The notes under the pieces are model-generated. The model had not been told where the DNA came from and did no database searches. It saw only the letters and a list, made by a program, of their open reading frames with translations. A stretch of 64,000 nt of DNA from Rhodoferax lithotrophicus (GTDB taxonomy: Bacteria > Pseudomonadota > Gammaproteobacteria > Burkholderiales > Burkholderiaceae_C), in assembly GCF_019973615.1 (NCBI RefSeq), contig NZ_AP024238.1, positions 2,811,989 through 2,875,988 of the forward strand, read 5' to 3'. Below, piece after piece: positions 34,457-45,731 of this stretch (position 1 is its first letter; each line of letters opens with the position of its first letter). The translations under genes were made by a program, and so were the position numbers.

Positions 34457-35752
34457 TCAAAACAAACCCATCCGTTTGGCCTGTTCGGTCAATTCCGCGC
34501 GGAAATTGGGATGGGCAATACCAATGAGTTCACGCGCGCGCTGGCCCGCAGATTTGCCACGCAACTGCGCTACGCCAAATTCGGTCACCACGTAATTGAT
34601 ATCGTTTTTGCTGGTGCTCACATGGGTGCCTGGTGAGAGCATGGGCACAATGCGTGAGATGCTGTCATCTTTGGCAGTTGATGGCAACACAATAAATGCC
34701 TTGCCACCTTTGGACAGGTTGGCTGCCCGCACAAAATCGGCTTGCCCACCCGTTCCCGAGTAAGGCAAATGCCCGAGGCTTTCTGAACCACATTGCCCCA
34801 GCAGATCAATCTGCAGTGTGGCGTTAATCGCCACCAGGTTGTCGTTTAATCCGGCCAAATTGGGTGCGTTGGTGTATTCGACCGGGTGAATCTCAAGTGC
34901 CGGATTGTGATCCATGAATTTGTAGAGCCTGGATGAGCCCAATGCAAATGTGGCCACCATCTTGCCCGGCAAGTAATTTTTGCGCCGGTTGGTTACAGCC
35001 CCACTTTCCAGCAGGGTCAGGATACCGTCGCCGATCATTTCCGTGTGGATGCCCAAATCACGTTTATTGGTGAGTTGCATCACCACCGCATCAGGAATAC
35101 CGCCATAGCCAATTTGCAAGGTGGCACCATCATCAATCAGGTCAGCCACATATTTGCCGATGGCTTCCTGCACCGGGCCAATTTTGGGCAAGCCCACTTC
35201 CAGCACCGGTTCGCTGCTTTCCACCAAAGCGGCCACTTGCGAAATGTGCACATGGCAGTTGCCATAGGCAAAAGGCACATGGGGGTTGACTTCAAGCACC
35301 ACCGCACGTGCTTTGGCTACGGCCGCCATCGTGTAGTCAGCGCCCAAACTGAGCGAAAAGTAGCCATGGGCATCCATGGGCGAAGCCATACTGAACACCA
35401 CATCCGAAGCCAGCTGGCCCCGCTCAATCAGACTCGGAATTTCCGAGAAATAGTTGGGTATGAAGTCAATCCAGCCCGACTGACCACCGGCACGTGTAGC
35501 AGCACCGTAAAACAGTGCCACATGGCGTACATGCTCTACGGTTTCAGGGTCAATATAGCCAAATTTTCGAATGGCCAGAATTTGCGCCACTTTCACATCG
35601 TGCAGGCGTTTGCGCTGCGCTGACAAGGCAGTCAACAAGGCAGGTGGCTCACCTACCCCTGTAGGCACAACAATGGAATCTCCATCACGAACCAAAGAAA
35701 TGGCATCCTCTGCGGACATTTTTTTCTTGGCGTAATCACTCATCACAGACAT
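34457..35752 (-). CDS. Acetyl-CoA hydrolase/transferase family CoA-transferase
   Basis: The 431-residue protein belongs to the class I CoA-transferases of the acetyl-CoA hydrolase / 4-hydroxybutyrate CoA-transferase family. 'IQIGYGGIPDAVVMQL'-like 'LQIGYGGIPDAVVMQLTNK' and 'GIHTEMIGDGILTLLESGAVTN' are family motifs; the likely catalytic Glu is in 'LLGQCGSESLG', followed by 'SGTGGQADFVRAA'. It would transfer CoA between short-chain acids such as acetate, succinate or 4-hydroxybutyrate; which one cannot be decided. Single gene; the 5' end could also be the second Met (35743). Confidence 0.88.
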   Translation of the reverse strand: MSVMSDYAKKKMSAEDAISLVRDGDSIVVPTGVGEPPALLTALSAQRKRLHDVKVAQILAIRKFGYIDPETVEHVRHVALFYGAATRAGGQSGWIDFIPNYFSEIPSLIERGQLASDVVFSMASPMDAHGYFSLSLGADYTMAAVAKARAVVLEVNPHVPFAYGNCHVHISQVAALVESSEPVLEVGLPKIGPVQEAIGKYVADLIDDGATLQIGYGGIPDAVVMQLTNKRDLGIHTEMIGDGILTLLESGAVTNRRKNYLPGKMVATFALGSSRLYKFMDHNPALEIHPVEYTNAPNLAGLNDNLVAINATLQIDLLGQCGSESLGHLPYSGTGGQADFVRAANLSKGGKAFIVLPSTAKDDSISRIVPMLSPGTHVSTSKNDINYVVTEFGVAQLRGKSAGQRARELIGIAHPNFRAELTEQAKRMGLF

Positions 35753-35855
35753 ACGGGTTTTCCCTAAAAAATTTTAAATATACCAAGCAGACACTTCTAA
35801 AAAGCTGACAAACCTTACAAATCAAGATCATCCATGAGAAGACAAGAGAAATATA

Positions 35856-35915
35856 TTTACTATATTTTTAATAGCTAATTACAGACCTAAATCAAGTGCT
35901 CAAAGCCTATTTCTT
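35856..35915 (-). repeat. Dispersed repeat, copy H (degenerate)
   Basis: On plus it reads TATTTTTAATAGCTAATTACAG, then AAATCAAGTGCTCAAAGCC. It abuts the end of the flavoprotein gene, whose TAG stop (35907-35909) falls inside it. The match is weaker than copies B-E. Confidence 0.45.
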
Positions 35916-37187
35916 ATTAAGAAATGCAGCCACACTCTGTCCCGCATGTGCACCACTTGCCAAACACGCTGTCAGCAGATATCCCCCGGTGGGTGCCTCC
36001 CAATCAAGCATCTCTCCAGCACAAAAGACACCGGGTAAAGGCTCAAGCATCAAGCCCTCGGTCATACCCTCAAACAACACACCACCAGCACTGCTAATGG
36101 CTTCATCCAGGGGACGAGCGGCTTTTAAGACAATGGGTAAAGCCTTGATGGCCTGTGCCAATTGCACCGGATCATGCATCTGTTCTTTACTCAACAATTC
36201 GTGAAGGATGGCCGCCTTGATACCCTCAATATGAAGCCGACTTTTCAGATGACTGGAGAGTGAGCGTGTGCCGCGCGGATGCAGCACCTCAGCCAGAACA
36301 CGCTCCTGGGACAAATCAGGTAGCAAATCCAGTTGAAAGATAGCCTGACCATTCACCATGATCTCATTTCGCATCAGACTGGACGCGGCGTAGATCAAGC
36401 TGCCCTCTACCCCCGTCTGTGTGACCACAAACTCACCTTTGCGGACAAAAACGACCCCATCGGAATTAGTGAAAGAAATAGCGACAGACTTGAAGGGCTG
36501 ACCCGCAAACCGGCTGGCAAAGTGCTCGGTCCAGCCATTTTTCACATCAAACCCGCAGTTGCTCGGCAACAAGGGGGTCACAGCCACGCCCTTCGCTTGC
36601 AGCAACGGAACCCACGCACCGTTGGACCCCAAGTGGGCCCAGCTGCCCCCCCCCAGGGCCAGTACCACAGCATCGGCTGACACCTGAACGGAACCACGTG
36701 GTGTTTCAAAATCCAATTCAATGGCCTGGGCCCCTTGACCCTGATCAGAGCTGGAGACCAAAGGCTGGTGCCAGCCAACCCAGCGGTGACGCATGAAAAA
36801 CTCAACAGGAGTTCCGTTTTGGGGATGACGCAAACGCGCCAGCCAAGCCCGCAGCAAAGGCGCAGCTTTCATATCCACCGGGAACACTCGCCCCGAACTA
36901 CCGACAAAAGTTTCAATACCCAATGAAGCGGCCCAGCTGCGCACACTGGCAGCATCAAAGGTCTTGAAAAGCGCTTCAATTTGAGCGCGTCGTTGTCCAT
37001 AACGTGAAGCAAACAGGTCCGCAGGCTCTGAGTGCGTCAAATTCAACCCCCCTTTGCCTGCCAATAAAAATTTGCGCCCAATACTGGGCATGGCATCAAA
37101 AATAGCCACAGCGACACCTGCGCTGGACAAGACCTCAGCCGCCATCAACCCGGCCGGACCGGCACCCACAACAACCACTTTTTTCAT
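35907..37187 (-). CDS. HI0933-like (BaiN/RdsA-type) flavoprotein
   Basis: The 426-residue protein is a FAD-dependent oxidoreductase of the HI0933/TIGR03862 type. 'KKVVVVGAGPAGLMAAEVLSSAGVAVAIFDA' binds ADP of FAD; 'GRKFLLAGKGGLNLTHSEP' is a family signature; the C-terminal 'GGVLFEGMTEGLMLEPLPGVFCAGEMLDWEAPTGGYLLTACLASG' closes the FAD site. Related enzymes include BaiN of bile-acid metabolism and the 5-hydroxyuridine-related RdsA; the role here is not known. It is divergent from trxA. Confidence 0.88.
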   Translation of the reverse strand: MKKVVVVGAGPAGLMAAEVLSSAGVAVAIFDAMPSIGRKFLLAGKGGLNLTHSEPADLFASRYGQRRAQIEALFKTFDAASVRSWAASLGIETFVGSSGRVFPVDMKAAPLLRAWLARLRHPQNGTPVEFFMRHRWVGWHQPLVSSSDQGQGAQAIELDFETPRGSVQVSADAVVLALGGGSWAHLGSNGAWVPLLQAKGVAVTPLLPSNCGFDVKNGWTEHFASRFAGQPFKSVAISFTNSDGVVFVRKGEFVVTQTGVEGSLIYAASSLMRNEIMVNGQAIFQLDLLPDLSQERVLAEVLHPRGTRSLSSHLKSRLHIEGIKAAILHELLSKEQMHDPVQLAQAIKALPIVLKAARPLDEAISSAGGVLFEGMTEGLMLEPLPGVFCAGEMLDWEAPTGGYLLTACLASGAHAGQSVAAFLNKK

Positions 37188-37367
37188 AATTTGACCTCTG
37201 CTTTTTTCAAAAATTCACACCACACCTTGGAATACCCCGAATGCAACAAACAGATTGTTTTTTGCGCAAGCAACCCCATAAACAACCATGCACTGATATC
37301 CCTTTTGGGTTTCTGTCACAATTTCCCAACTTAAATTCTTTCCAACTTTCTACCTTTAGGAAAAACA

Positions 37368-37700
37368 ATGGCCAGTGAATTGATCAAACATGTGTCCGAT
37401 GCCACATTCGAAAGCGACGTTTTACAAGCCGAGCTGCCCGTGTTGGTGGACTACTGGGCTGAATGGTGTGGTCCCTGCAAAATGATTGCACCTATCCTGG
37501 ACGAAGTATCGACGGCTTATGACGGCAAACTCAAGATTGCCAAAATGAATGTCGATGAAAATCGCGATATTCCAGCCAAGTTTGGCATTCGTGGCATTCC
37601 TACCCTCATGCTCTTCAAAGGCGGCCAATTGGCAGCCACCAAAGTTGGTGCCATGAGCAAGGCGCAACTCACCGCTTTTATTGATCAACAACTGGTTTGA
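37368..37700 (+). CDS. trxA: Thioredoxin 1
   Basis: A 110-residue thioredoxin with the active site '[18 protein letters not shown]' near residues 30-38, the cis-Pro in '[12 protein letters not shown]', and the typical N-terminal '[25 protein letters not shown]'. It reduces protein disulfides in the cytoplasm. AGGAAA stands upstream of the ATG. The trxA-rho order seen here is common in proteobacteria; a terminator separates the two. Confidence 0.97.
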   Translation: MASELIKHVSDATFESDVLQAELPVLVDYWAEWCGPCKMIAPILDEVSTAYDGKLKIAKMNVDENRDIPAKFGIRGIPTLMLFKGGQLAATKVGAMSKAQLTAFIDQQLV

Positions 37701-37710
37701 ACCATTTTTT

Positions 37711-37761
37711 GCAGGTGCTTCGCACCTGCTTGAGCCCCGGACGTTCTGTACCGGGGTTTTT
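37711..37761 (+). terminator. Terminator after trxA
   Basis: Two hairpins in a row: GCAGGTGC/GCACCTGC (37711-37729), then CCCCGG (37735-37740) with CCGGGG (37751-37756) followed by TTTTT. The second has the form of an intrinsic terminator. Confidence 0.8.
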
Positions 37762-37906
37762 CCTGTCATAATTCACCCCACTCGCTGGCTCCCACACAGA
37801 GTCAGCTTGAGTCAGAGGCGCAAAACCCAGAGCGACTTGAATCCTCACAAGTCTGTCGCGCCAAATCACTTCCCACTGCAGATTTCATTATTCACTGAGT
37901 CATTTC

Positions 37907-39169
37907 ATGCATTTAAACGAACTCAAGGCACTGCACGTGTCAGAAGTCCTCAAGCAAGCTGAAGATCTTGAGATTGAAAATACGGGCCGCATGCGCAAAC
38001 AAGAGCTGATGTTTGCCATCATTAAAAAACGTGCCCGCGCTGGTGAGCAAATTTTTGCCGACGGCGTGCTGGAAATCCTGCCCGATGGTTTTGGCTTTTT
38101 GCGCAGCCCTGACACCAGTTACACCGCCAGTACCGACGACATCTACATCAGCCCCAGCCAGGTGCGCCGCTTTAACCTGCACACCGGTGACATGATTGAA
38201 GGTGAAGTGCGCACCCCCAAAGACGGTGAACGTTACTTTGCCCTGAACAAGCTGGAAAAAGTCAACGGTGGTGGCCCGGAAGAAAACAAACACAAGGTGA
38301 TGTTTGAAAACCTGACACCGCTGTTCCCCAAAGAGCAGATGCGTCTGGAGCGCGACATCAAGGGCGAAGAAAACATCACCGGGCGCATCATCGATATCAT
38401 TGCCCCGATTGGCAAAGGCCAGCGCGCCCTGCTGGTAGCCCCGCCCAAGAGCGGCAAAACGGTGATGATGCAACACATTGCCCACGCCATCTCGGCCAAT
38501 TACCCCAACAGCCACATGATGGTGCTGCTGGTGGACGAACGCCCGGAAGAAGTGACCGAAATGCAGCGCACCGTCAAGGGTGAGGTGATTGCCTCCACCT
38601 TCGACGAACCGGCCGCCCGCCACGTGCACGTGGCCGAAATGGTGATCGAGCGCGCCAAGCGTCTGGTTGAATTGAAAAAAGACGTGGTGATTTTGCTCGA
38701 CTCCATTACCCGCCTGGCCCGCGCCTACAACAACGTGGTGCCCTCCTCCGGCAAAGTGCTGACTGGCGGCGTGGATTCCAATGCATTACAACGCCCCAAA
38801 CGCTTTCTGGGTGCAGCGCGTAATGTCGAAGAAGGTGGTTCACTGACGATCATCGCTACGGCCCTGGTCGACACCGGCAGCCGCATGGACGAGGTGATTT
38901 TTGAAGAGTTCAAAGGCACTGGCAATTCTGAAATCCACCTGGATCGCCGTTTGTATGAAAAACGCGTGTTCCCATCGATCCAGCTCAACCGCAGCGGCAC
39001 CCGTCGTGAAGAATTGCTGCTGGCACCCGAAATCTTGCAAAAAACCCGCATCCTGCGTCAATTCCTGTACAACATGGACGAAATTGAATCCATGGAGATG
39101 GTGCTCAAGCAAATGCGTGCCACCAAAAACAACAGCGAATTTTTCGACATGATGCGCCGCGGCGGCTAA
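37907..39169 (+). CDS. rho: Transcription termination factor Rho
   Basis: Rho is the hexameric RNA helicase that ends many transcripts. The 420-residue protein has the N-terminal '[38 protein letters not shown]', the cold-shock RNA-binding fold with '[30 protein letters not shown]', Walker A '[13 protein letters not shown]' near residue 180, Walker B in '[16 protein letters not shown]', and the Q/R loops. Length is typical. The first gene after a 145-base leader, which may host autoregulation, although no structure is obvious to me. Confidence 0.98.
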   Translation: MHLNELKALHVSEVLKQAEDLEIENTGRMRKQELMFAIIKKRARAGEQIFADGVLEILPDGFGFLRSPDTSYTASTDDIYISPSQVRRFNLHTGDMIEGEVRTPKDGERYFALNKLEKVNGGGPEENKHKVMFENLTPLFPKEQMRLERDIKGEENITGRIIDIIAPIGKGQRALLVAPPKSGKTVMMQHIAHAISANYPNSHMMVLLVDERPEEVTEMQRTVKGEVIASTFDEPAARHVHVAEMVIERAKRLVELKKDVVILLDSITRLARAYNNVVPSSGKVLTGGVDSNALQRPKRFLGAARNVEEGGSLTIIATALVDTGSRMDEVIFEEFKGTGNSEIHLDRRLYEKRVFPSIQLNRSGTRREELLLAPEILQKTRILRQFLYNMDEIESMEMVLKQMRATKNNSEFFDMMRRGG

Positions 39170-39222
39170 GCGGAGTCCCCTGGAGGGCTACGCCCTCCCC
39201 CTGCATTGATTGCTTGACCTGC

Positions 39223-39867
39223 TCACCACAGCCGTTCAAGCACCCCATCCACCAGCCGCACAGCCCTAGCCGCCATGGCCTGGGCTTCTGACGCATCATG
39301 GGTCACCAGCAAAGTGGGAATACCCGCAGCCTGGATACGGCTACGAAATTCATCACGCAGCGTGGCACGCAAGTCCGCATCCAGCGCAGAAAAAGGCTCA
39401 TCCAGCAGCAAGGCCCTTGGCCGCGTGATCAAGGCACGCGCCAGCGCCACACGTTGCTGCTCACCACCCGACAAATGCCAGACTTTATGCTGCGCCTGGC
39501 TGTCCAGTCCGAACAGGCGCAACATGTCCAGCGCCTGGGCTCTGGCGTAGCGTTTCCCGATACGTTGCTCGACCAGACCAAAAGCCACGTTGTCCAGCAC
39601 ATTCAGATGGGGAAAAAGCGCAAAATCCTGAAACATCAAGGCGAAACGGCGTTGCTCAGGTGGCCAGGCGGTGATGTCATCCCCCTCAAACCAGACACTG
39701 CCCGACAAGGGTGCCTGCAAACCTGCCACGATACTCAGCAGCGTACTTTTACCGCTGCCCGAAGGCCCAAGTAATGCCACGATCTCACCAGCAGCCACAG
39801 ATAAATGGATATCTTTGAGCAAGGCACGTGGGCCATAGTTTTGACGAAGATGGTGCAACTCAAGCAT
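39223..39867 (-). CDS. thiQ: Thiamine ABC transporter ATP-binding protein
   Basis: The ATPase of the ThiBPQ thiamine/TPP importer. The 214-residue protein has Walker A 'LLGPSGSGKSTLLSIVAG', Q-loop 'MFQDFALFPHLNVLDN', signature 'HLSGGEQQRVALARAL', Walker B 'ALLLDEPFSALD' and H-loop 'LLVTHDASEAQ'. Its small size, without the extra regulatory C-terminal domain, fits ThiQ. The ATG at 39867 overlaps thiP by 8 bases. Last gene of the riboswitch-controlled operon. Confidence 0.92.
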   Translation of the reverse strand: MLELHHLRQNYGPRALLKDIHLSVAAGEIVALLGPSGSGKSTLLSIVAGLQAPLSGSVWFEGDDITAWPPEQRRFALMFQDFALFPHLNVLDNVAFGLVEQRIGKRYARAQALDMLRLFGLDSQAQHKVWHLSGGEQQRVALARALITRPRALLLDEPFSALDADLRATLRDEFRSRIQAAGIPTLLVTHDASEAQAMAARAVRLVDGVLERLW

Positions 39868-41527
39868 GTTTGTGGGCCTTGGGGCGTACATCTGTACCAG
39901 CAACTTGCTGTGAATTCTCGAAACCTGGGGCGGGCCACTCAATCATTAAAAATGAGAGCAACGCTAGCAGCATCAACAAGCACGCCAGCACAAAAGCCTG
40001 GTCAAGACTGGTCTGCCCGGGGTGACCCAGGCGCTGGTAGATCAATGTGGTCAGGGTGGTCCACTCGGGGCGCGACAAAAACAGCGTCACGGCAAATTCC
40101 CCCAAAGCGGTGGCTGCGGCAAACGCCATGCCCCGGCGCAAGGCCGGGCGCAGCAGCGGCCAGGTCACACGCCAAAAACTGCGCCACGGGCTGGCCCCCA
40201 GGGTGCGGGCGGCTTGCAGCACATGCGGGGGCAGGCTGTCCAAGCCGGCCGCCAAGGCTTTGGTGACGAACGGGTAAGCCAGCAGCGCATAGGCGGCCAG
40301 CAGCAAAGGCAAGCTGGCCGTCCAGCTCGGGTACAGCAGCAGCAACCCAAAAGCCACCGTGACCGGCGACACCACAAACGGCAAAAATGCAGCCGCACGC
40401 CACCACACCGAGTGCTGCGCCGCCAGCGCGTGCAACACACCCAGCAGCGTCGCCAACACCAAGGCGATAACCGAAAAACGCAAGGTGTTGCCCAAAGCGG
40501 CCAGCACATCAGGCTCCAACAGCGTGGCCCAGGCATCGGCTGCCAGCGCACGCCACACAATCGCCCCGATCGGCAACAGGCAAACCAGCACCAACACAGC
40601 CAGCGCAGCCAGCAAAGCCAGCCACTGCCACAGGCCTTGCGGAGCCTTGCGCAACACCGGCTCAACCCGTGTGGGAGCCGCCAAACGCTTCTCCAGCCAG
40701 GCGTAAACCAGCGCCACAGCCCCGGTCAGCCACAACATCCACAGCGCCAGCACACTGGCCTGGCCCAACTGCAATTCATGCGCCACCAGGGTGTAGATTT
40801 CGACCTCGACCGTGGCATAAGTCTGACCGCCCAGCACCAGTGCCAAGCCAAAACCGGCAAAACAATACAAAAACACCAGACACAGGCCCGACATCAGCCA
40901 CGGCGCAATGGCTGGCCACTCAATGCGCCAAAACGCCCGCCACGGCGTGGCCCCCAGCGAGCGTGCCGCCGCCACTTGGCGGGCACTGACCTGGCCAAGG
41001 GCATCCACCCCGGCTCGCACCACCAGACACAGGTTAAAAAACAGATTGCCATACAACAGCAACCAGGGTGTGCCTTGCAGGTGGATGCCCAGCCAGCCAC
41101 TCAACACCCCGTGCGGCCCCCACAGCGCCAACACGCCCAAAGCAGCCACCAATGTCGGCACCACAAACGGCAGCATCAACAAACGCAGCACCAGGCTGCG
41201 CCCGGTAAATTCAAAACGCGCCAGCACCCAGGCCAAGGGCAAGCCCAGCACGAAGGCCAGCACACAGGTGATGCCCGCTTGTGCCAGCGACCAGAGCACG
41301 CGCCAGCGCAGGTAATCGTCTTGCCAGGGCTGCCAGAGGGAAACATCCGCCACAGCCCCCGGCAAGCCGACTTCACCCGTGAAGCCGGCCAGCAGCAAAC
41401 GCAGCAAAGGGGCGATCAGCAGCACCAGCAAGGCGGCGGCAGGCAGCAGCCCGAGCCAGAAGCTGCTATGCCATACGCTTGACTGAAGTCCTGGTTGGCG
41501 ATGGGTCAATGGAGGCATTAAATTCAT
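39860..41527 (-). CDS. thiP: Thiamine ABC transporter permease
   Basis: A 555-residue fused double permease, with about 12 membrane segments and two binding-protein-dependent transport signatures (EAA loops): 'AAARSLGATPWRAFWRIEWPAIAP' in the first half and 'QAARTLGASPWRSFWRVTWPLLRP' in the second. This duplicated FbpB-like layout is that of ThiP. It is downstream of thiB, overlapping thiQ, with the TPP riboswitch at the head of the operon. Confidence 0.92.
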   Translation of the reverse strand: MNLMPPLTHRQPGLQSSVWHSSFWLGLLPAAALLVLLIAPLLRLLLAGFTGEVGLPGAVADVSLWQPWQDDYLRWRVLWSLAQAGITCVLAFVLGLPLAWVLARFEFTGRSLVLRLLMLPFVVPTLVAALGVLALWGPHGVLSGWLGIHLQGTPWLLLYGNLFFNLCLVVRAGVDALGQVSARQVAAARSLGATPWRAFWRIEWPAIAPWLMSGLCLVFLYCFAGFGLALVLGGQTYATVEVEIYTLVAHELQLGQASVLALWMLWLTGAVALVYAWLEKRLAAPTRVEPVLRKAPQGLWQWLALLAALAVLVLVCLLPIGAIVWRALAADAWATLLEPDVLAALGNTLRFSVIALVLATLLGVLHALAAQHSVWWRAAAFLPFVVSPVTVAFGLLLLYPSWTASLPLLLAAYALLAYPFVTKALAAGLDSLPPHVLQAARTLGASPWRSFWRVTWPLLRPALRRGMAFAAATALGEFAVTLFLSRPEWTTLTTLIYQRLGHPGQTSLDQAFVLACLLMLLALLSFLMIEWPAPGFENSQQVAGTDVRPKAHKHA

Positions 41528-41567
41528 TCGCCCAGGGACTGGTCTGCAACCGGGCGAAGCGGCGGAA

Positions 41568-42581
41568 TTATTTCAGGACCACCTTGGTCCAACGCGCCAC
41601 CCACTCGCTGCCTTTGCGGGCAATCAGCGGGGCTGCCGGACTTTCAAACTCGGTGGGTTCTGCGGCGTGTTGCATGACCGGCGCACGTGGGGTGCCGGTG
41701 TGCACCGGGTACATCCACATCTCGGTCTGCAAGGTTTCCTGCACTGGCGCAGAACGCATGAATTCGACAAACTTCAGAGCCGCCGCTGGTTGTGCGCCGC
41801 CTTTGACCAGCCCCACACCTTCGACCTGGCGGAACACGCCGCCCTTGAGGTTCAGGCTGGCGGTGGGTGACTCGGTGAGCTTGTCCTTGCTGTAAAACAC
41901 TTCGGCGGCCGGGCTGGTGGCATAACTCACCACCAGCGGGTACGCCCCTTTGTTGCGGGCAAATTCGGTGTAGTAAGCCTCGCTCCAGCCTTTGACCACT
42001 TTCAGGCCATTGGCCCGCATCTGCGCCCACCATTCAAAGGCCTTGGCCTCGCCCATGCTGGAGATGGTGGCCAGCAAAAAGGCGTAGCCGGTGCTGCTGG
42101 TGGCCGGGTTGGGGGTGACCAGCCAGTTTTTGTAGGCTGGCAGCGTCAAGTCCTGCAAGGTTTTAGGCAAAGCCACGGCACGCTTGGCGACCATGGCTTT
42201 GTCGTAGTTGAGATTGACAAAACCATAGTCCACTGCGGCCAGCGCAGCCCCCAGATGGGCATCCGCGTTGGGCACACCAGTGGTTTCCAGCACACCAGCG
42301 GCCAGGGCTTTGCCCACCAGCGTGTTGTCAATGCCATACACCACGTCAGCCACCGGCTTGGCTTTGGTGAGAATCAGCTTGTTGAGCATTTCACCGGCAT
42401 CACCGCCTTTGAGGATGACCAGTTTGACCTTGTTTTCGGCTTCAAACTGCGCCAGCAGCGGCTTGGGCAAGGCGAATGAACTGTGCACCATCACACGCAG
42501 TTCATCGGCGGCAAAACTTGGGGTGGACAGGGTCAGGGCGACCAGCGCAGTGGCGGCCCAGGCAAAGTGACGACGATTCAT
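41568..42581 (-). CDS. thiB: Thiamine ABC transporter substrate-binding protein
   Basis: The periplasmic thiamine/TPP receptor. The 337-residue protein begins with a signal peptide 'MNRRHFAWAATALVALTLSTPSFAA' and continues 'DELRVMVHSSFALPKPLLAQFEAENKVKLVILKGGDAGEMLNKLIL', typical of ThiB; 'NPATSSTGYAFLLATISSMGE' and 'SYATSPAAEVFYS' line the ligand cleft. I use ATG 42581, the start of the signal peptide; the frame runs on through the riboswitch but that is not coding. First gene of thiBPQ. Confidence 0.93.
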   Translation of the reverse strand: MNRRHFAWAATALVALTLSTPSFAADELRVMVHSSFALPKPLLAQFEAENKVKLVILKGGDAGEMLNKLILTKAKPVADVVYGIDNTLVGKALAAGVLETTGVPNADAHLGAALAAVDYGFVNLNYDKAMVAKRAVALPKTLQDLTLPAYKNWLVTPNPATSSTGYAFLLATISSMGEAKAFEWWAQMRANGLKVVKGWSEAYYTEFARNKGAYPLVVSYATSPAAEVFYSKDKLTESPTASLNLKGGVFRQVEGVGLVKGGAQPAAALKFVEFMRSAPVQETLQTEMWMYPVHTGTPRAPVMQHAAEPTEFESPAAPLIARKGSEWVARWTKVVLK

Positions 42582-42657
42582 GGCAAGGCCTTTTAATGCG
42601 CCAATGCAACAAGCGTCGGGATACAAGTCCGCCCATGCAGGGCAGATGCCATCCATC

Positions 42658-42738
42658 ACGCTCCCTACGCTGGCATGATCCAGATCAGGTAAGGGGACTG
42701 TCTCAGCCTGCTTTGCAGCAGACACCCCCGGTGAGGGC
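42658..42738 (-). promoter_or_regulatory. TPP riboswitch upstream of thiB
   Basis: On the minus strand the conserved THI-box elements appear in order: CACCGGGGGTGT, GCTGAGACAG, CCTTACCTGATCTGGATCAT, then GCCAGCGTAGGGAG. The pyrimidine-sensing CTGAGA and the pyrophosphate-sensing CTGATCTGGAT are both intact. It ends about 75 bases before the thiB ATG, so it should switch off transport at high TPP. Confidence 0.95.
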
Positions 42739-42794
42739 GCGATTGTAGTGAAGCATTTACCGGACACTACCGCTTGGCCACGGTGGCAATGGCC

Positions 42795-43331
42795 TCACAG
42801 ACGCAGGGTGTCCACGGCCAGAATGGCGGCTTGCACCCGTTGCGGGCCCTGACCAGAGACTTCAATGTGCGGGTAACGCCGGGTTTGCAGCTGGTGCAGC
42901 ACCAGGGCATCGACCGCCGCGCGGGCCTGCGCACCGTCACGCTGCCCGCCGTCAGGCTCCCACCCTAGGTCGGGGCGCAACACCAGGTTCAGTGCATAGC
43001 GCTGCTGCAACACATGTGCCGAATCGAGCAGCGAGGTATCCGCAAAATAATGGGCACTGTAAATGGCGGTTAACAGCGGTGTGGTGTCACAAAAAACCAG
43101 CGCGCAGCCGGTTTGCCGGGCCTGGGCCAGCCGCTGTTCTTCCAGGTCAAACTGGCTGCGCAGGATGAAGCCCTGTTCATCCACCCTGGGGGTTCGGCCT
43201 TGTTGCAGACAGAACGTCCGCAAAAATTCAGGCACCCACAAACCACCAAAATGGGCGGCCAGGGCTTTTGCCAGAGTGGTTTTGCCGGTGCATTCGGCAC
43301 CGATCAAGCCAATGAGTTGAGGTGTCATCAT
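42795..43331 (-). CDS. NadR-like P-loop nucleotide kinase/ATPase
   Basis: The 178-residue protein resembles the ribosylnicotinamide kinase part of NadR: P-loop 'IGLIGAECTGKTTLAKALAAHF' near residue 15, 'VPEFLRTFC' , 'QFDLEEQRLAQA' and 'ALVFCDTTPLLTAIYSAHYF', then 'LNLVLRPDLGWEPDGGQRD' with the lid. The HTH and adenylyltransferase domains of full NadR are absent. It may phosphorylate nicotinamide riboside, but neighbours (thi genes, serS) do not confirm this. Confidence 0.82.
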   Translation of the reverse strand: MMTPQLIGLIGAECTGKTTLAKALAAHFGGLWVPEFLRTFCLQQGRTPRVDEQGFILRSQFDLEEQRLAQARQTGCALVFCDTTPLLTAIYSAHYFADTSLLDSAHVLQQRYALNLVLRPDLGWEPDGGQRDGAQARAAVDALVLHQLQTRRYPHIEVSGQGPQRVQAAILAVDTLRL

Positions 43332-43356
43332 CTCACTGGCCTGCTGGCGTGTGGTG

Positions 43357-44753
<1,397 letters not shown>

Positions 44754-44757
<4 letters not shown>

Positions 44758-45731
44758 AGTTCTTCGGTGGTGTCCATCCGCAAGCCCTTGGGCAGCGGAA
44801 ACTTGACGTTTTCCGGGTCACCGGCCAGGCGCTGCACCGACACCGCCCCCAGCGCTTTCAGACGCTCAATCACCTGCGTCACCAAAATCTCGGGGGCCGA
44901 GGCCCCGGCGGTCAGGCCCACACGCTGGCAGCCTTCCAGCCACTGGGCTTGCAGGTCGGCAGCGCTGTCGACCATGTAGCCCGGCGTGCCCAGCTTGCGA
45001 GCCACTTCGGCCAAGCGGTTGCTGTTAGAGCTGGTGGGGCTGCCCACCACCACCACCACATCCACCTGCGGGCTCATCAGCTTGACGGCATCCTGGCGGT
45101 TTTGCGTGGCGTAACAAATGTCTTGTTGTTTGGGCTCGCGCACTTTGGGAAAACGTGCCTTGATGGCGGCGGCAATGTCAGCCGCATCGTCCACACTCAG
45201 GGTGGTTTGGGTGACCACCGCCAGTTTGTCGCTCTGCGCGGGGGTAATACGGGCCACGTCGGCCACACTGTCGACCAGATGAATACCACCATCAAGCTGG
45301 CCCATGGTGCCTTCCACCTCGGGGTGGCCCTTGTGGCCGATCATGATGAATTCATAACCCTCTTTGGCCAGCTTGGCCACTTCCACATGCACCTTGGTCA
45401 CCAGTGGGCAGGTGGCATCAAAAATGCGGAAACCCCGACGGCTGGCTTCCTGCTGCACCGCGCGGCTCACACCATGGGCAGAAAAAACCAGTGTAGCCCC
45501 CGCAGGTACTTCGTCAAGCGCTTCAATAAATATAGCGCCTTTGGTTTTCAAATCATTCACCACATAGGTGTTGTGCACAATTTCATGGCGCACGTAAATC
45601 GGTGCGCCAAACTTGGTCAGGGCTTTTTCAACGATCTCGATGGCCCGATCCACCCCGGCGCAAAAGCCGCGTGGCTCGGCCAGCAGCACGTCCAGCGTGG
45701 CCACGGTGTGAGCGGGGGCCGCGTTGCTCAC
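44754..45731 (-). CDS. ispH: 4-hydroxy-3-methylbut-2-enyl diphosphate reductase
   Basis: The last enzyme of the MEP isoprenoid pathway, a [4Fe-4S] protein making IPP and DMAPP. The 325-residue protein has the three cluster cysteines in '[23 protein letters not shown]', '[19 protein letters not shown]' and '[14 protein letters not shown]', and '[12 protein letters not shown]' with the substrate His. It overlaps the upstream fkpB by 4 bases, a common fkpB-ispH pairing. Confidence 0.97.

Noticed and set aside
40022..41482. A 486-residue Gln/His-rich open frame opposite thiP.
   Set aside because: It is the antisense of a GC-rich Leu/Ala membrane protein, and the composition is that of a shadow frame.
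42582..42767. An N-terminal extension of thiB through the upstream leader.
   Set aside because: This stretch is the TPP riboswitch and leader; the signal peptide starts at 42581.
45510..45560. GCGCTTCAATAAATATAGCGCC in ispH looked like another copy of the dispersed repeat.
   Set aside because: The encoded residues ([18 protein letters not shown]) are native, conserved IspH sequence, so the resemblance is chance.
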